Of a stretch of 23,368 bases of DNA, positions 7,363 through 14,450 are shown one piece after another (position 1 is the first letter of the stretch; each line of letters begins with the position of its first letter). This DNA comes from Actinomycetes bacterium (lineage in GTDB: Bacteria > Actinomycetota > Acidimicrobiia > Acidimicrobiales > CADCSY01): positions 1 through 23,368 of the forward strand of contig JAODBP010000162.1 of assembly GCA_025464025.1 (NCBI GenBank). The letters run 5' to 3'. The notes under the pieces are model-generated. The model saw nothing but the letters and a program-made list of their open reading frames with translations. It did not search any database and was not told the DNA's origin. Position numbers and translations under genes: made by a program.

Positions 7363-7945
7363 CGAGCGGCTCGCAGATCTTGCACGGCGTGAGGCCGTCC
7401 TCGTCGCCGGTCACCTCGCGCAGCCCGTCGCGCCCGGCCACCGCCGGGCAGTCGGCCCGGTGGAACATCGTGCCGGTCGGCGTGGCCAGGTAGGTCGCCG
7501 TCGACGTGGCCGTGAGCTGGCGACGGGTCGCCCCGTCGACGGCGGGCACGGCCGAGAACGCGGCGCCTGACGAGAGCAGCTCCTCGATGCGCTCGAGCAG
7601 GATGCGGGTGTCGGCGTTGTCGCGCCGGGCGGCGTAGACGAGCTGCGTCAGCCAGTAGGCGAAGTAGCAGAACCCGCCGGCGAAGACGAGGGCCATGCCG
7701 AGCATGCCGCCCGAGATCGAGTACGGGATCTGCTCGTAGAGGTTGACGGTCCGGGAGGCGCCGACCCACCCGAGCAGGATGACGACGAAGCCGAGCGGCA
7801 GCAGGATGCCGCCGAAGAACAGCAGCAGGCGGGCGCCGTCGGTGCCCCCGGCCCTGGTGCGCAACCCGTGCACGGCGGTGGCCAGGCGCTGCTGGCGGTT
7901 GGTGCTGTCGCGCTCGACGGTGATGTCGGCGGTGGTGGAGGTCAT
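7355..7945 (-). CDS. Two-helix membrane protein with C-terminal Ada-like Cys/His motif
   Basis: A 196-residue protein of unknown function. Hydrophobic segments at about residues 39-62 and 78-104 should span the membrane. A charged stretch at 106-126 (RRDNADTRILLERIEELL) could form a short coiled coil. The C-terminus, FHRADCP then 20 residues on TPCKICEP, places H162, C166, C188 and C191 in an order like the zinc-binding N-terminus of Ada-type alkyl-transfer regulators (HxxxC...PCxxC). I infer a metal-binding knuckle at the membrane surface. GAGGAG lies 7 bases before the ATG, in the 23-base gap after livF, so it is the last gene of the Liv operon. Its tail overlaps the convergent cyclase gene by 8 bases. 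Confidence 0.78.
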   Translation of the reverse strand: MTSTTADITVERDSTNRQQRLATAVHGLRTRAGGTDGARLLLFFGGILLPLGFVVILLGWVGASRTVNLYEQIPYSISGGMLGMALVFAGGFCYFAYWLTQLVYAARRDNADTRILLERIEELLSSGAAFSAVPAVDGATRRQLTATSTATYLATPTGTMFHRADCPAVAGRDGLREVTGDEDGLTPCKICEPLAT

Positions 7946-7968
7946 GGCGGGTCTCCTCGTGGGTCTCT

Positions 7969-8718
7969 CTAGGCCCCGGCGCCGAGGTAGGCGGCGGAGA
8001 CCTCGTCGGTGACGTCCTCGGGCTGGCCCACCCGGGTGATCCGGCCGTGGACCATGATGGCGGCGTAGTCGGCGATGGCGAGCGCCGTGCGGGCGAACTG
8101 CTCGACGACGAGGATCGAGATCCCCTCGGCGGCGAGTTGGCCCACGATCTCGTAGAGCTCGGCCACGATCAGCGGGGCCAGGCCCATCGAGATCTCGTCG
8201 AGCAGGAGCAGCGACGGGTCGGTGGTGAGGGCCCGGGCCATGGCCAGAATCTGCTGCTCGCCGCCGGACATGGTGCCGGCGAGCTGGCTGCGACGCTGGC
8301 CGAGCTTCGGGAACCGGGCGTACGCCTGGTCCTCGACGTCCCGACCGGACAAGCCACCCTTGTAGGTCATCATCTTCAGGTTCTCGGTGACCGTGAGGTT
8401 CGGGAAGATGCCCCGGCCCTCGGGGATCGAGCACACGCCGGCCCGCACCAGCTTCTGCGGCGGGGCGCCGTTGAGGTGGGTGCCGGCGATGTGCATGCAC
8501 CCCTCGGTCGGCATGAGGCGGCCGCTGGCCACCTTGAGGACGGTCGACTTGCCGGCGCCGTTCGGGCCGAGCAGGGCGAAGACGGTGCCCGGCGGCACGA
8601 CCAGCGACACGCCGTGCAGCACCTGGATCCGCCCGTAGGCAGCGGTGACGTCGCGCAGCTCGAGCGCCGGCGGCGTCTTCGTCTTCGGCGCCGGCGGCAC
8701 GATCAGGGTGTCCGTCAC
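7969..8718 (-). CDS. livF: Branched-chain-amino-acid-type ABC importer, ATP-binding subunit LivF
   Basis: A 249-residue ATPase of the LivF type. Walker A GPNGAGKS is at residues 51-58, the IPEGRGIFPNLTVTENL stretch diagnostic of LivF at about 98-114, signature MSGGEQQ at 150-156, Walker B LLLDE at 171-175 and LVVEQ in place of the usual switch histidine, as is normal for LivF. With LivG it powers import through the LivHM permease. The GTG at 8718 is the chosen start: coding character fails upstream in this frame, and the GTG overlaps the stop of a possible 42-codon ORF as GTGA. An 11-bp inverted repeat covers this start codon in the mRNA. An N-terminal proline-rich stretch of about 18 residues precedes the domain. 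Confidence 0.93.
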   Translation of the reverse strand: MTDTLIVPPAPKTKTPPALELRDVTAAYGRIQVLHGVSLVVPPGTVFALLGPNGAGKSTVLKVASGRLMPTEGCMHIAGTHLNGAPPQKLVRAGVCSIPEGRGIFPNLTVTENLKMMTYKGGLSGRDVEDQAYARFPKLGQRRSQLAGTMSGGEQQILAMARALTTDPSLLLLDEISMGLAPLIVAELYEIVGQLAAEGISILVVEQFARTALAIADYAAIMVHGRITRVGQPEDVTDEVSAAYLGAGA

Positions 8719-8780
8719 TGGTCCACCGCCCACGTCATGCGACCGGCCAACCTCAGACCGCCGCAGTCGGGACCAGTGAC
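8714..8780 (-). promoter_or_regulatory. Hairpin covering the livF start codon (candidate translational switch)
   Basis: On the plus strand GTCACTGGTCC (8714-8724) and GGACCAGTGAC (8770-8780) are perfect 11-bp complements separated by 45 bases. In the mRNA, read on the minus strand, the 3' arm contains the GTG start of livF and the bases just before it; the 5' arm lies inside the small ORF. If the stem forms, livF initiation would be blocked until a ribosome translating the small ORF opens it. The repeat is seen directly; the regulatory role is inferred. Confidence 0.5.
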
Positions 8781-8843
8781 CGGCTCGGCGCAGAGCGCCT
8801 CCCCAAAGCCTGTGCTCATGGTTCGCTCGCTTCGCTCGCTCAC
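8715..8843 (-). CDS. Possible 42-residue leader or coupling ORF between the anchored-protein gene and livF
   Basis: A frame from GTG 8843 to TGA 8715 fits exactly between its neighbours: its GTG overlaps the stop of the anchored-protein gene as GTGA, and its TGA overlaps the livF GTG as GTGA. An internal ATG at 8819 would give 34 residues. The peptide has two cysteines and no recognisable domain. Against a real gene: codons CGA, ACA, TTT, ACT, GGT and TTG are out of character for this genome, no good ribosome site is seen, and the first codons come from a simple GAGCGAGC-type repeat. It may be a short coupling ORF, an attenuator leader, or a non-coding repeat that is open by chance. Confidence 0.3.
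   Translation of the reverse strand: MSERSERTMSTGFGEALCAEPVTGPDCGGLRLAGRMTWAVDQ
8820..8839. repeat. Short tandem repeat of TCGCTCGCT type
   Basis: Two adjacent copies of a 9-base TCGCTCGCT unit lie just after the stop of the anchored-protein gene. A GGCGC/GCGCC hairpin with a 3-base loop follows at 8787-8799. Short repeats of this type are common between genes in high-GC actinomycetes; no function is assigned. Confidence 0.5.
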
Positions 8844-10165
8844 GAGCCCTCCCCGTCGAGCGGGCACGTGGTGCCCGCCTGCTCGGCCAGCACGCCGTCG
8901 CCCAGCCGGCGCATGCCGAGGGCGAGGAGCCCGGCGGCGAGCACGCCGAAGATGACGGCGCCCGGCTTGATGGGGCGGCCGGCGGCCACCTCCTCGGTGG
9001 GCCCGAGGGCGACCTCACCGTTGCCGTTCCCGGCGGGCGTGGTGCCGGTGTCCACCGGCGAGGTGCCGAGGTCGCCCACCGACCCGACGTCCCCGGTGGT
9101 GCCGAGGTCGCCGGTGCCGGCGAGGCTGCCGTCGTCGAAGCTGGTCAGGTCACCCAGCCCGGGGCCGGACTCGGCGGTGGCCGTGGCGCCGCCGAAGGTG
9201 ATGGTGAACGGACCGGAGTCGGTCTTGTAGCCGATGACGAGCACGCCGGCGTGCATCTCGACCTTGCCGCCCGAGATCTTCTTCTCCGGCGCCGTGACGG
9301 TGATCGTCATGCCCGAGGCGCCGAGGGCCTGCTGGATGATCTGCGTGGCGACGGCACCGAGGGGCACGCCCTTCTGGTCGGTGAAGTGCACGCCGTTCTG
9401 GTCGATGGCGACCGGCTGGTCGGCGATGGTGACGCCACTGACCGTGGTGACCGCGTCGCCGGTGCCCTTGCCACCGTCGACCGATGCCTTGGCCGTGCTG
9501 ACGACCGACTGGATCTTGAGCACGCCCCCGATGTTGATGTTCTGCGACGTGCTGTCGGCCTCGCTGAGGACGGCGGTGTCGTCGGTGCGGGTCCGGGCCG
9601 TGGCCGACACGGTGCCGAGGGAGAAGCCGCTGCTGGAGGCGTTCTGCACGTGGGCCAGCGCCTCCACCAGTGCGGGCAGGGCCGTGGCCTTGAGCGACAC
9701 GCCGGGGGCGGCGTCGAACGACGACGTCGGCGGGTCCTGGCCCGTCTTGGCCTCGGCCTTGACCGGGTAGTTCAGCTGCGAGGCCTGCTCGGGCAGCGGG
9801 CACACCGGCGAGCCGATCGGCAGGCCCGTCTGCGACCCGACCGTGCAGCCGGGCTGGAGCACCTGGAGCAGGGCACCGGCGTTGGCGCCGGTCGCGCCGG
9901 GCCACAGGATCGTGGCCAGGCCGGAGCCGATGGGGCCGGCCGCCAGCGCGGCGTCGGCCTGCGGCACGTCGCCCTCGACGTTGGCCGAGTCGCCGGCCGG
10001 GAGCAGCACCTGGAACCCGTGGCTCGTCGCATGCAGCTCGAACGAGGTGAGCCCGCTGTCGTCGGCTGCGGCGGGCAGCGCCTGCCAGACCGCGCCGCCG
10101 GCCGAGAGGAGGCCGGCGGCCAGGAGGGCGACCGCTGCCTTGCGATTGCGTCGTCGGGCCGTCAT
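8840..10165 (-). CDS. Secreted, C-terminally membrane-anchored protein of unknown function inside the Liv operon
   Basis: A 441-residue exported protein that I do not recognise as a named family. The N-terminus has RRRNRKA followed by a hydrophobic stretch and an Ala-rich cleavage region ending near residue 34 (signal peptide). The body is rich in Ala, Gly, Ser, Thr and Val in alternating, beta-prone stretches, with two cysteines in QPGCTVGS and SPVCPLP that may form a disulphide. A Gly/Thr/Asp-rich linker (GTGDLGTTGDVGSVGDLGTS) near residues 350-370 precedes a C-terminal helix (GAVIFGVLAAGLLALGM) and a short basic tail. This is the layout of an outward-facing protein held on a flexible stalk. 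Its ATG overlaps the LivG stop as ATGA, tying it to the transporter. A role in solute capture or envelope passage is inference. Confidence 0.85.
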   Translation of the reverse strand: MTARRRNRKAAVALLAAGLLSAGGAVWQALPAAADDSGLTSFELHATSHGFQVLLPAGDSANVEGDVPQADAALAAGPIGSGLATILWPGATGANAGALLQVLQPGCTVGSQTGLPIGSPVCPLPEQASQLNYPVKAEAKTGQDPPTSSFDAAPGVSLKATALPALVEALAHVQNASSSGFSLGTVSATARTRTDDTAVLSEADSTSQNINIGGVLKIQSVVSTAKASVDGGKGTGDAVTTVSGVTIADQPVAIDQNGVHFTDQKGVPLGAVATQIIQQALGASGMTITVTAPEKKISGGKVEMHAGVLVIGYKTDSGPFTITFGGATATAESGPGLGDLTSFDDGSLAGTGDLGTTGDVGSVGDLGTSPVDTGTTPAGNGNGEVALGPTEEVAAGRPIKPGAVIFGVLAAGLLALGMRRLGDGVLAEQAGTTCPLDGEGS

Positions 10166-10926
10166 GCGAGCACGTCCTCGGTCTCGTGCTCCTCGAGCGC
10201 CTCGTTCTCGGCACCCAGGTAGGCAGCCTGCACGGCCTCGTTGGCCTGGATGGCGGCCGGCGGGCCCTGGGCGATCAACCGCCCGAAGTCGAGGACGAAG
10301 ATCTCCTCGCACACCCGCATGACGAGCTCGACGTCGTGCTCGACGAGGAGCACGGCCATGCCCTCGGCCGCCAGGTCGAGGAGCAGGTCGCCGAGGACCT
10401 CGCTCTCGTTGTGGTCGAGGCCGGAGCCGGGCTCGTCGAGCAGCAGCAGCTGGGGCTGGGTGGCCAGCGCCCGGCCGAGCTCGACCAGGCGAGCGAGGCC
10501 GGTCGGCATCGAGTCGACGGGGTCGTTGGCGACGGAGCGGAGCCCGACGCGGTCGATGATCGCGTCGGTCACCTGCTTCGGGTCCTCGCGGTCCTTCGAC
10601 CACCCGTTGCGGATCTCGGCGGCCACGAGGATGTTCTCCCGCGCCGTCAACGAACCGAAGACCTCCAGCCGCTGGAACGTGCGGGCCATGCGGAGGCGGG
10701 CCCGCTTGTGCGGCTTGCGGTTCGTGACGTCCTCGTCACCGATGAAGATGCGGCCCTCGGTGGGGGCCTGGAGGCCGGTGATGACGTTGAAGATCGTCGT
10801 CTTGCCGGCCCCGTTCGGACCGATCAGACCGGTGACCCGACCCGCTTCGGCCTCGAGGTGCACGCTGTCGAGGGCCAGCAGGCCACCGAAGCGCACGCTC
10901 ACGTCGTCAGCTCGCAGTACCGGCAA
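10162..10926 (-). CDS. livG: Branched-chain-amino-acid-type ABC importer, ATP-binding subunit LivG
   Basis: A 254-residue ATPase. Walker A GPNGAGKT is at residues 36-43, MARTFQRLEVFGSLTARENI (about 80-99) is the LivG hallmark, Walker B LLLLDE at 160-165 and the switch histidine H197 in LLVEHD. The signature region reads MPTGLARLVELGRAL (140-154) instead of SGGQ, a strong departure, so one of the two composite ATP sites of the LivF-LivG pair may be non-canonical. The start is a TTG at 10926 with GAGGG just upstream; it lies 20 bases inside the permease gene. The stop overlaps the anchored-protein ATG by four bases. An acidic tail (ENEALEEHETED) extends past the usual end. Confidence 0.92.
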   Translation of the reverse strand: MPVLRADDVSVRFGGLLALDSVHLEAEAGRVTGLIGPNGAGKTTIFNVITGLQAPTEGRIFIGDEDVTNRKPHKRARLRMARTFQRLEVFGSLTARENILVAAEIRNGWSKDREDPKQVTDAIIDRVGLRSVANDPVDSMPTGLARLVELGRALATQPQLLLLDEPGSGLDHNESEVLGDLLLDLAAEGMAVLLVEHDVELVMRVCEEIFVLDFGRLIAQGPPAAIQANEAVQAAYLGAENEALEEHETEDVLA

Positions 10927-12862
10927 GTTCCCTCATCTCCTCGCGGGACTGCGCGTCCTCACGGTCGCGCAGGTCGATGGTCGAGTCGCCGTTCGCTGCG
11001 GGGTCGACCCGCAGGATCCGCCGCACGAGGTCGCCGATCGGCGACAGCTCGCTGGTCCAGCCGTTCGGGTTCCGGGCCACGCCGATGCCACCGAGGCCGG
11101 CGCCGAGGTAGGAGAAGTTGCGGCCGATGGACTCGGGCAGCGCCGTCTGGATCTTCGGGAAGAGGCCGAAGGTGAGCCCGCCGGCGAGGGCGCCGGTGAC
11201 CGTGTTGATGCCCGACACCGTGACCAGCATCAGCAGCACGAGGCTGTTCAGCATCTCGAAGTCGTTCGAGCCGACCTGGCCCCGGAGGGCGCCGTAGAAG
11301 CACCCGGCCACACCCGCCAGCGCCGAGGACACGGCGAACACGGCGAGCTTGGTGAAGGTCAGGTTGAGCCCGAGGGTGGCGCACGCCGCCGGGCTGTCCT
11401 TCATGGCCACGATCCTGCGGCCGAACCTCCCCCGCCGGAGAGCCAGCACGCCGGCTGCGGCGATGGCGAACACGATGCACAGCAGGATGAAGAACGACTT
11501 GTCGCTCTCGAACGAGAGCCCGAGGATCGAGGGCCGCCCCACGGGCAGCCGGCCGCCGTAGCCGAGGACCCGTTCGTCCTTGAAGAACATCACCGTCATG
11601 GCCTGGGCGAACGCCAGCGTGCTGAGCCCGAGGTAGAGGCCGGTGAGGCGCAGGGCCGGCAGGGCGGCGATGGCGCCGATCACCCCGGCGAGCGCGGCGG
11701 CGGCCACGATGCCGAGCAGCGACCCGCCGCCGAACCACTTGCCCATGGCGAAGGCACCCAGGCCGACGAACGTCATCTGGCAGAGCGACACCTGGCCGGC
11801 GTAACCGACGAGGAGGACGAGCGACAGCATGATCAGCGCCCACACCATGCCGGCGCTGGCCACCGTCATCCACGAGCCGTCGAGGAACTGGGCGGCGAGC
11901 AACCCCACGAGCACGAGGGCGATCGAGCCGACGAGCGACTCCCGGGCCGACGCCACCCGCTGCACCTTGCGGCTGCTGACGAGGCGCCCGGCCCGCAGCC
12001 GGGCCTGGGGCAGGATCAGCAGCACGACGTACAGGAAGATGATCGGCAGCCCGGGCCGGACCTTGTTGATCATGTTCGTCGGCAGGAACTTGATCGTGTA
12101 CGACTCGGCCAGGCCGAGGGCGAGGCCGCCGGCGAAGGTCAGGGGCAGGCTCTTGAGCCGGCCGACCATGGCGGCGGCGTAGCCGTTGATGACGAGCAGC
12201 GTCAGCAGGATGATGTCGAGCGTCACCAGCGGCGCCAGGAGGATGCCGGCGAGGGCGGCGAGCTGGGCGCCGATGGCCCACGACGCCATCGACACCCGGT
12301 CGGGGTCGGCGCCGTTGAGGCCGGCCAGCTCGGGGTCGTCGACGACGGCCCGCATGGCGATGCCGAGGCGGGTCCGGTAGAAGAGCAGCCGCAGGAAGGC
12401 GGCGACCAGCACGGCCACACCGACCATCACGAGCTGGTGGTAGGTGACGTTCACGCCGAAGATGCCGACCTGGTGGCCCTCGAAGAACTGGGGCAGGACG
12501 CGGGGCTCGGTCGGGCTCCACCGGATCGATGCCAGGCCGATGAGGGCGAGCAGCACGGCCAAGGTGACCACCAGCTGGGTGCTCACCGTCGCCCCGTGGA
12601 GCTGGCGCATGAGGAGGCGCTCGAGCAGGGCGCCGAGCAGTGGCGCCAGCACCCCGAGCACGATCAGGAGCCCCAGCCACTCGGGCAGCCCGTCCTTGAC
12701 GGTCAACTCCCAGTAGGTGAAGGCCATCACCATGCCGATGGCGCCGTGGGCGAAGTTGAACACCCCCGACGTCGTGTAGGTCACGACCAGCCCGCTGGCC
12801 GTGACCGCGTAGATGGCGCCGGTGACGATGCCGACGATCGTGTAGGCGAGGAAGGCGTCCAC
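10907..12862 (-). CDS. livHM: Fused LivH-LivM permease of a branched-chain-amino-acid-type ABC importer
   Basis: A 651-residue membrane protein that joins two permeases usually encoded separately. Residues about 1-290 are LivH-like (GIVTGAIYAVTASGLVVTYT, then SGVFNFAHGAIGM, and a coupling loop around GADPDRVSMASWAIG). Residues about 310-610 are LivM-like (LLVGYAGQVSLCQMTFVGLGAFAMG, then LGLNLTFTKLAVFAVSSALAG). Many hydrophobic segments run through both halves. A hydrophilic tail of about 40 residues (DPAANGDSTIDLRDREDAQ) ends the protein in the cytoplasm. The fusion fixes 1:1 stoichiometry of the two halves. The start is a GTG 9 bases after the binding-protein stop, preceded by AGGGGA; the end overlaps livG by 20 bases. 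Solute identity is unknown. Confidence 0.95.
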   Translation of the reverse strand: MDAFLAYTIVGIVTGAIYAVTASGLVVTYTTSGVFNFAHGAIGMVMAFTYWELTVKDGLPEWLGLLIVLGVLAPLLGALLERLLMRQLHGATVSTQLVVTLAVLLALIGLASIRWSPTEPRVLPQFFEGHQVGIFGVNVTYHQLVMVGVAVLVAAFLRLLFYRTRLGIAMRAVVDDPELAGLNGADPDRVSMASWAIGAQLAALAGILLAPLVTLDIILLTLLVINGYAAAMVGRLKSLPLTFAGGLALGLAESYTIKFLPTNMINKVRPGLPIIFLYVVLLILPQARLRAGRLVSSRKVQRVASARESLVGSIALVLVGLLAAQFLDGSWMTVASAGMVWALIMLSLVLLVGYAGQVSLCQMTFVGLGAFAMGKWFGGGSLLGIVAAAALAGVIGAIAALPALRLTGLYLGLSTLAFAQAMTVMFFKDERVLGYGGRLPVGRPSILGLSFESDKSFFILLCIVFAIAAAGVLALRRGRFGRRIVAMKDSPAACATLGLNLTFTKLAVFAVSSALAGVAGCFYGALRGQVGSNDFEMLNSLVLLMLVTVSGINTVTGALAGGLTFGLFPKIQTALPESIGRNFSYLGAGLGGIGVARNPNGWTSELSPIGDLVRRILRVDPAANGDSTIDLRDREDAQSREEMRELAGTAS

Positions 12863-12871
12863 GGTCGTCCC

Positions 12872-14335
12872 CTACGGCTTCGGCGAGAACGGGCCGTCGC
12901 CGCACGTGAAGTTCCCCGACGCCGGATAGGTGCGCTGGAACCTGCCGTCCGGCGTGGACGTGAAGACGAAGAAGCAGTCGGACGGCTTCTTCGTGCCGAC
13001 CACCACCGGGGCGACCATGCCGTAGCCGTCCCACGTGCCCCACGAGTGCAGCGTGCTCAGGAGGTCGGCCCGCACCGGCTGCTTGCCCGCCTTCGCCATC
13101 TTCATCATGGCGTCGCCGAAGAGCCGGCCGGAGAGCCAGCCGTACATGGCGAAGAGGTCGACGTTCTGGTTCGGCGCCGTCTTCTTCATCCACTCGTTGA
13201 AGAGCTTCACCTCCGGGATCCGGCCGGCGTCCTCGCCGAGGAAGAGGCCGTAGACCTGGTCGACGTAGAGGTTCTTCAGCGAGTCGGGGCTCACCGTCTT
13301 GAACGTGTTGGAGTCGTAGACGGCGTTGCCGAGGTTGAGCAGGTCGACGGTGAAGTTCTGCTGCTTCATGGCGTTGAGCAGGCGCCCGAACGTGGCCAGG
13401 TCGCCCTGGAACGCGATGGCCCGCACGCCGGCCCGCTTCATCTGCACCACGTCGGCGGTCTGGTTGTTGTCGTTGGGCGGGACGCCGCGGCTGTAGACGA
13501 CCTTGAACCCGGCCTGCTCGTAGACCCGTTGCTGCTCGCGGGCGATGGCCTCGGAGACGGGCACCTGGGAGTAGAAGAACGCCAGCTTCTGGATGACCGC
13601 CGGACCGAACTTCTTGGCGTAGTAGTGGGCCGGGCCGCTGCGCCAGCCGGGCGCGGCGGGCTGCGGGCCGTAGTGCGATGGCGAGTTGTGCATCGCCGCG
13701 CTGAGGTTGCCCGAGATGTCGGGGCACTTGCAGTCGGTGACGACCGGGGCGCCGCCGTCGTCGGTGATCGAGAACGACCCGACGAAGGAGAAGACCTTGT
13801 CCTTGAGCTGGAGGTGCCCCGCCCGGTTCTTGCCCGAGTCGAGCGAGTCGTCGGCCGGCACCAGCGACAGCTTCCGGCCCATCAGCCCGCCCTGGCTGTT
13901 CTGGTAGTTGATCCACGCCTGGGTGCCGACCAGGGCGGCGCGGAAGATCCCGGGCACCGGACCGGTGAGCGTGCCGACCCAGCCGAGGCGGATCTCCTGG
14001 CCGGTCACGCCGACGTCGGTGGCCTGGCCGTTGGAGGTGCCGGTGGCGCTGGCCGCGGCGGCGGTCCCCCCTCCGCCGCCGGCCGCCGCGGTGGTGGCCG
14101 TCGTGCCGGCCACCGTGGTCGAGGTGGCCACGGCTGCGCCGCTGTCGGCCGAACCGGCAGCACCGGAACCGGCGGCGACCGCGCCGTCGCCGGCCGATGC
14201 GCCGGCGGCCACGCTGGCCGTGCCACCCCCGTCGGCCTTGAGCTCCGACGCCGCCTGGTCGTCGCTGAGCGTCGTCCCGCACGCGGCGGCGAGCACCGCG
14301 AGCAGGGCGAGCAGCAGATAGGTCCTTCGTCGCAT
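12872..14335 (-). CDS. Solute-binding lipoprotein of the Liv-type importer (periplasmic-binding-protein type 1)
   Basis: A 487-residue precursor. The first 18 residues form a lipoprotein signal peptide with the lipid-anchored cysteine at C19 (VLAAAC; A rather than L at -3 is slightly atypical). An unusually long Ala/Gly/Ser/Thr linker, about residues 30-105, separates the anchor from the domain and would hold it off the membrane. The domain starts with VTGQEIRLGWVGTLTGPVPG (LivK-like) and includes AWINYQNSQGGLMGRKLSLVPADD; C-terminal cysteines in PSDCFF and FTCGDGP could pair. It delivers solute to LivHM; binding residues cannot be matched to a known ligand. It is first in the operon. GGGGGG stands 4 bases before the ATG. 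Confidence 0.93.
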   Translation of the reverse strand: MRRRTYLLLALLAVLAAACGTTLSDDQAASELKADGGGTASVAAGASAGDGAVAAGSGAAGSADSGAAVATSTTVAGTTATTAAAGGGGGTAAAASATGTSNGQATDVGVTGQEIRLGWVGTLTGPVPGIFRAALVGTQAWINYQNSQGGLMGRKLSLVPADDSLDSGKNRAGHLQLKDKVFSFVGSFSITDDGGAPVVTDCKCPDISGNLSAAMHNSPSHYGPQPAAPGWRSGPAHYYAKKFGPAVIQKLAFFYSQVPVSEAIAREQQRVYEQAGFKVVYSRGVPPNDNNQTADVVQMKRAGVRAIAFQGDLATFGRLLNAMKQQNFTVDLLNLGNAVYDSNTFKTVSPDSLKNLYVDQVYGLFLGEDAGRIPEVKLFNEWMKKTAPNQNVDLFAMYGWLSGRLFGDAMMKMAKAGKQPVRADLLSTLHSWGTWDGYGMVAPVVVGTKKPSDCFFVFTSTPDGRFQRTYPASGNFTCGDGPFSPKP

Positions 14336-14450
14336 TCGACCCCCCGATCCGCGACAGGAACGCGGGGCCTACTTCGACGGTGCCGGGCCCGCGACCTCTT
14401 CCCCCGTTTCGTCGGCACCTCGCTCCTCAGCGGAGCGCCTCCAGCGCGCG
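14336..14450 (-). promoter_or_regulatory. Leader region of the Liv operon
   Basis: These 115 bases between the exporter stop and the binding-protein ATG should hold the Liv operon promoter. I see no convincing TANNNT at a leaderless distance. A CCGCG/CGCGG stem (14349-14353, 14361-14365) lies just before the GGGGGG ribosome site, and a nearby CCCC could pair with that site. Read-through from the exporter genes is also possible because the strand is the same. Confidence 0.35.
14421..14437 (-). terminator. Stem-loop after the ABC exporter operon, weak terminator candidate
   Basis: CGCTCC (14421-14426) and GGAGCG (14432-14437) form a 6-bp stem with a 5-base loop, 13 bases past the exporter stop. 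No T-run follows on the minus strand, so termination may be partial. Confidence 0.4.
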
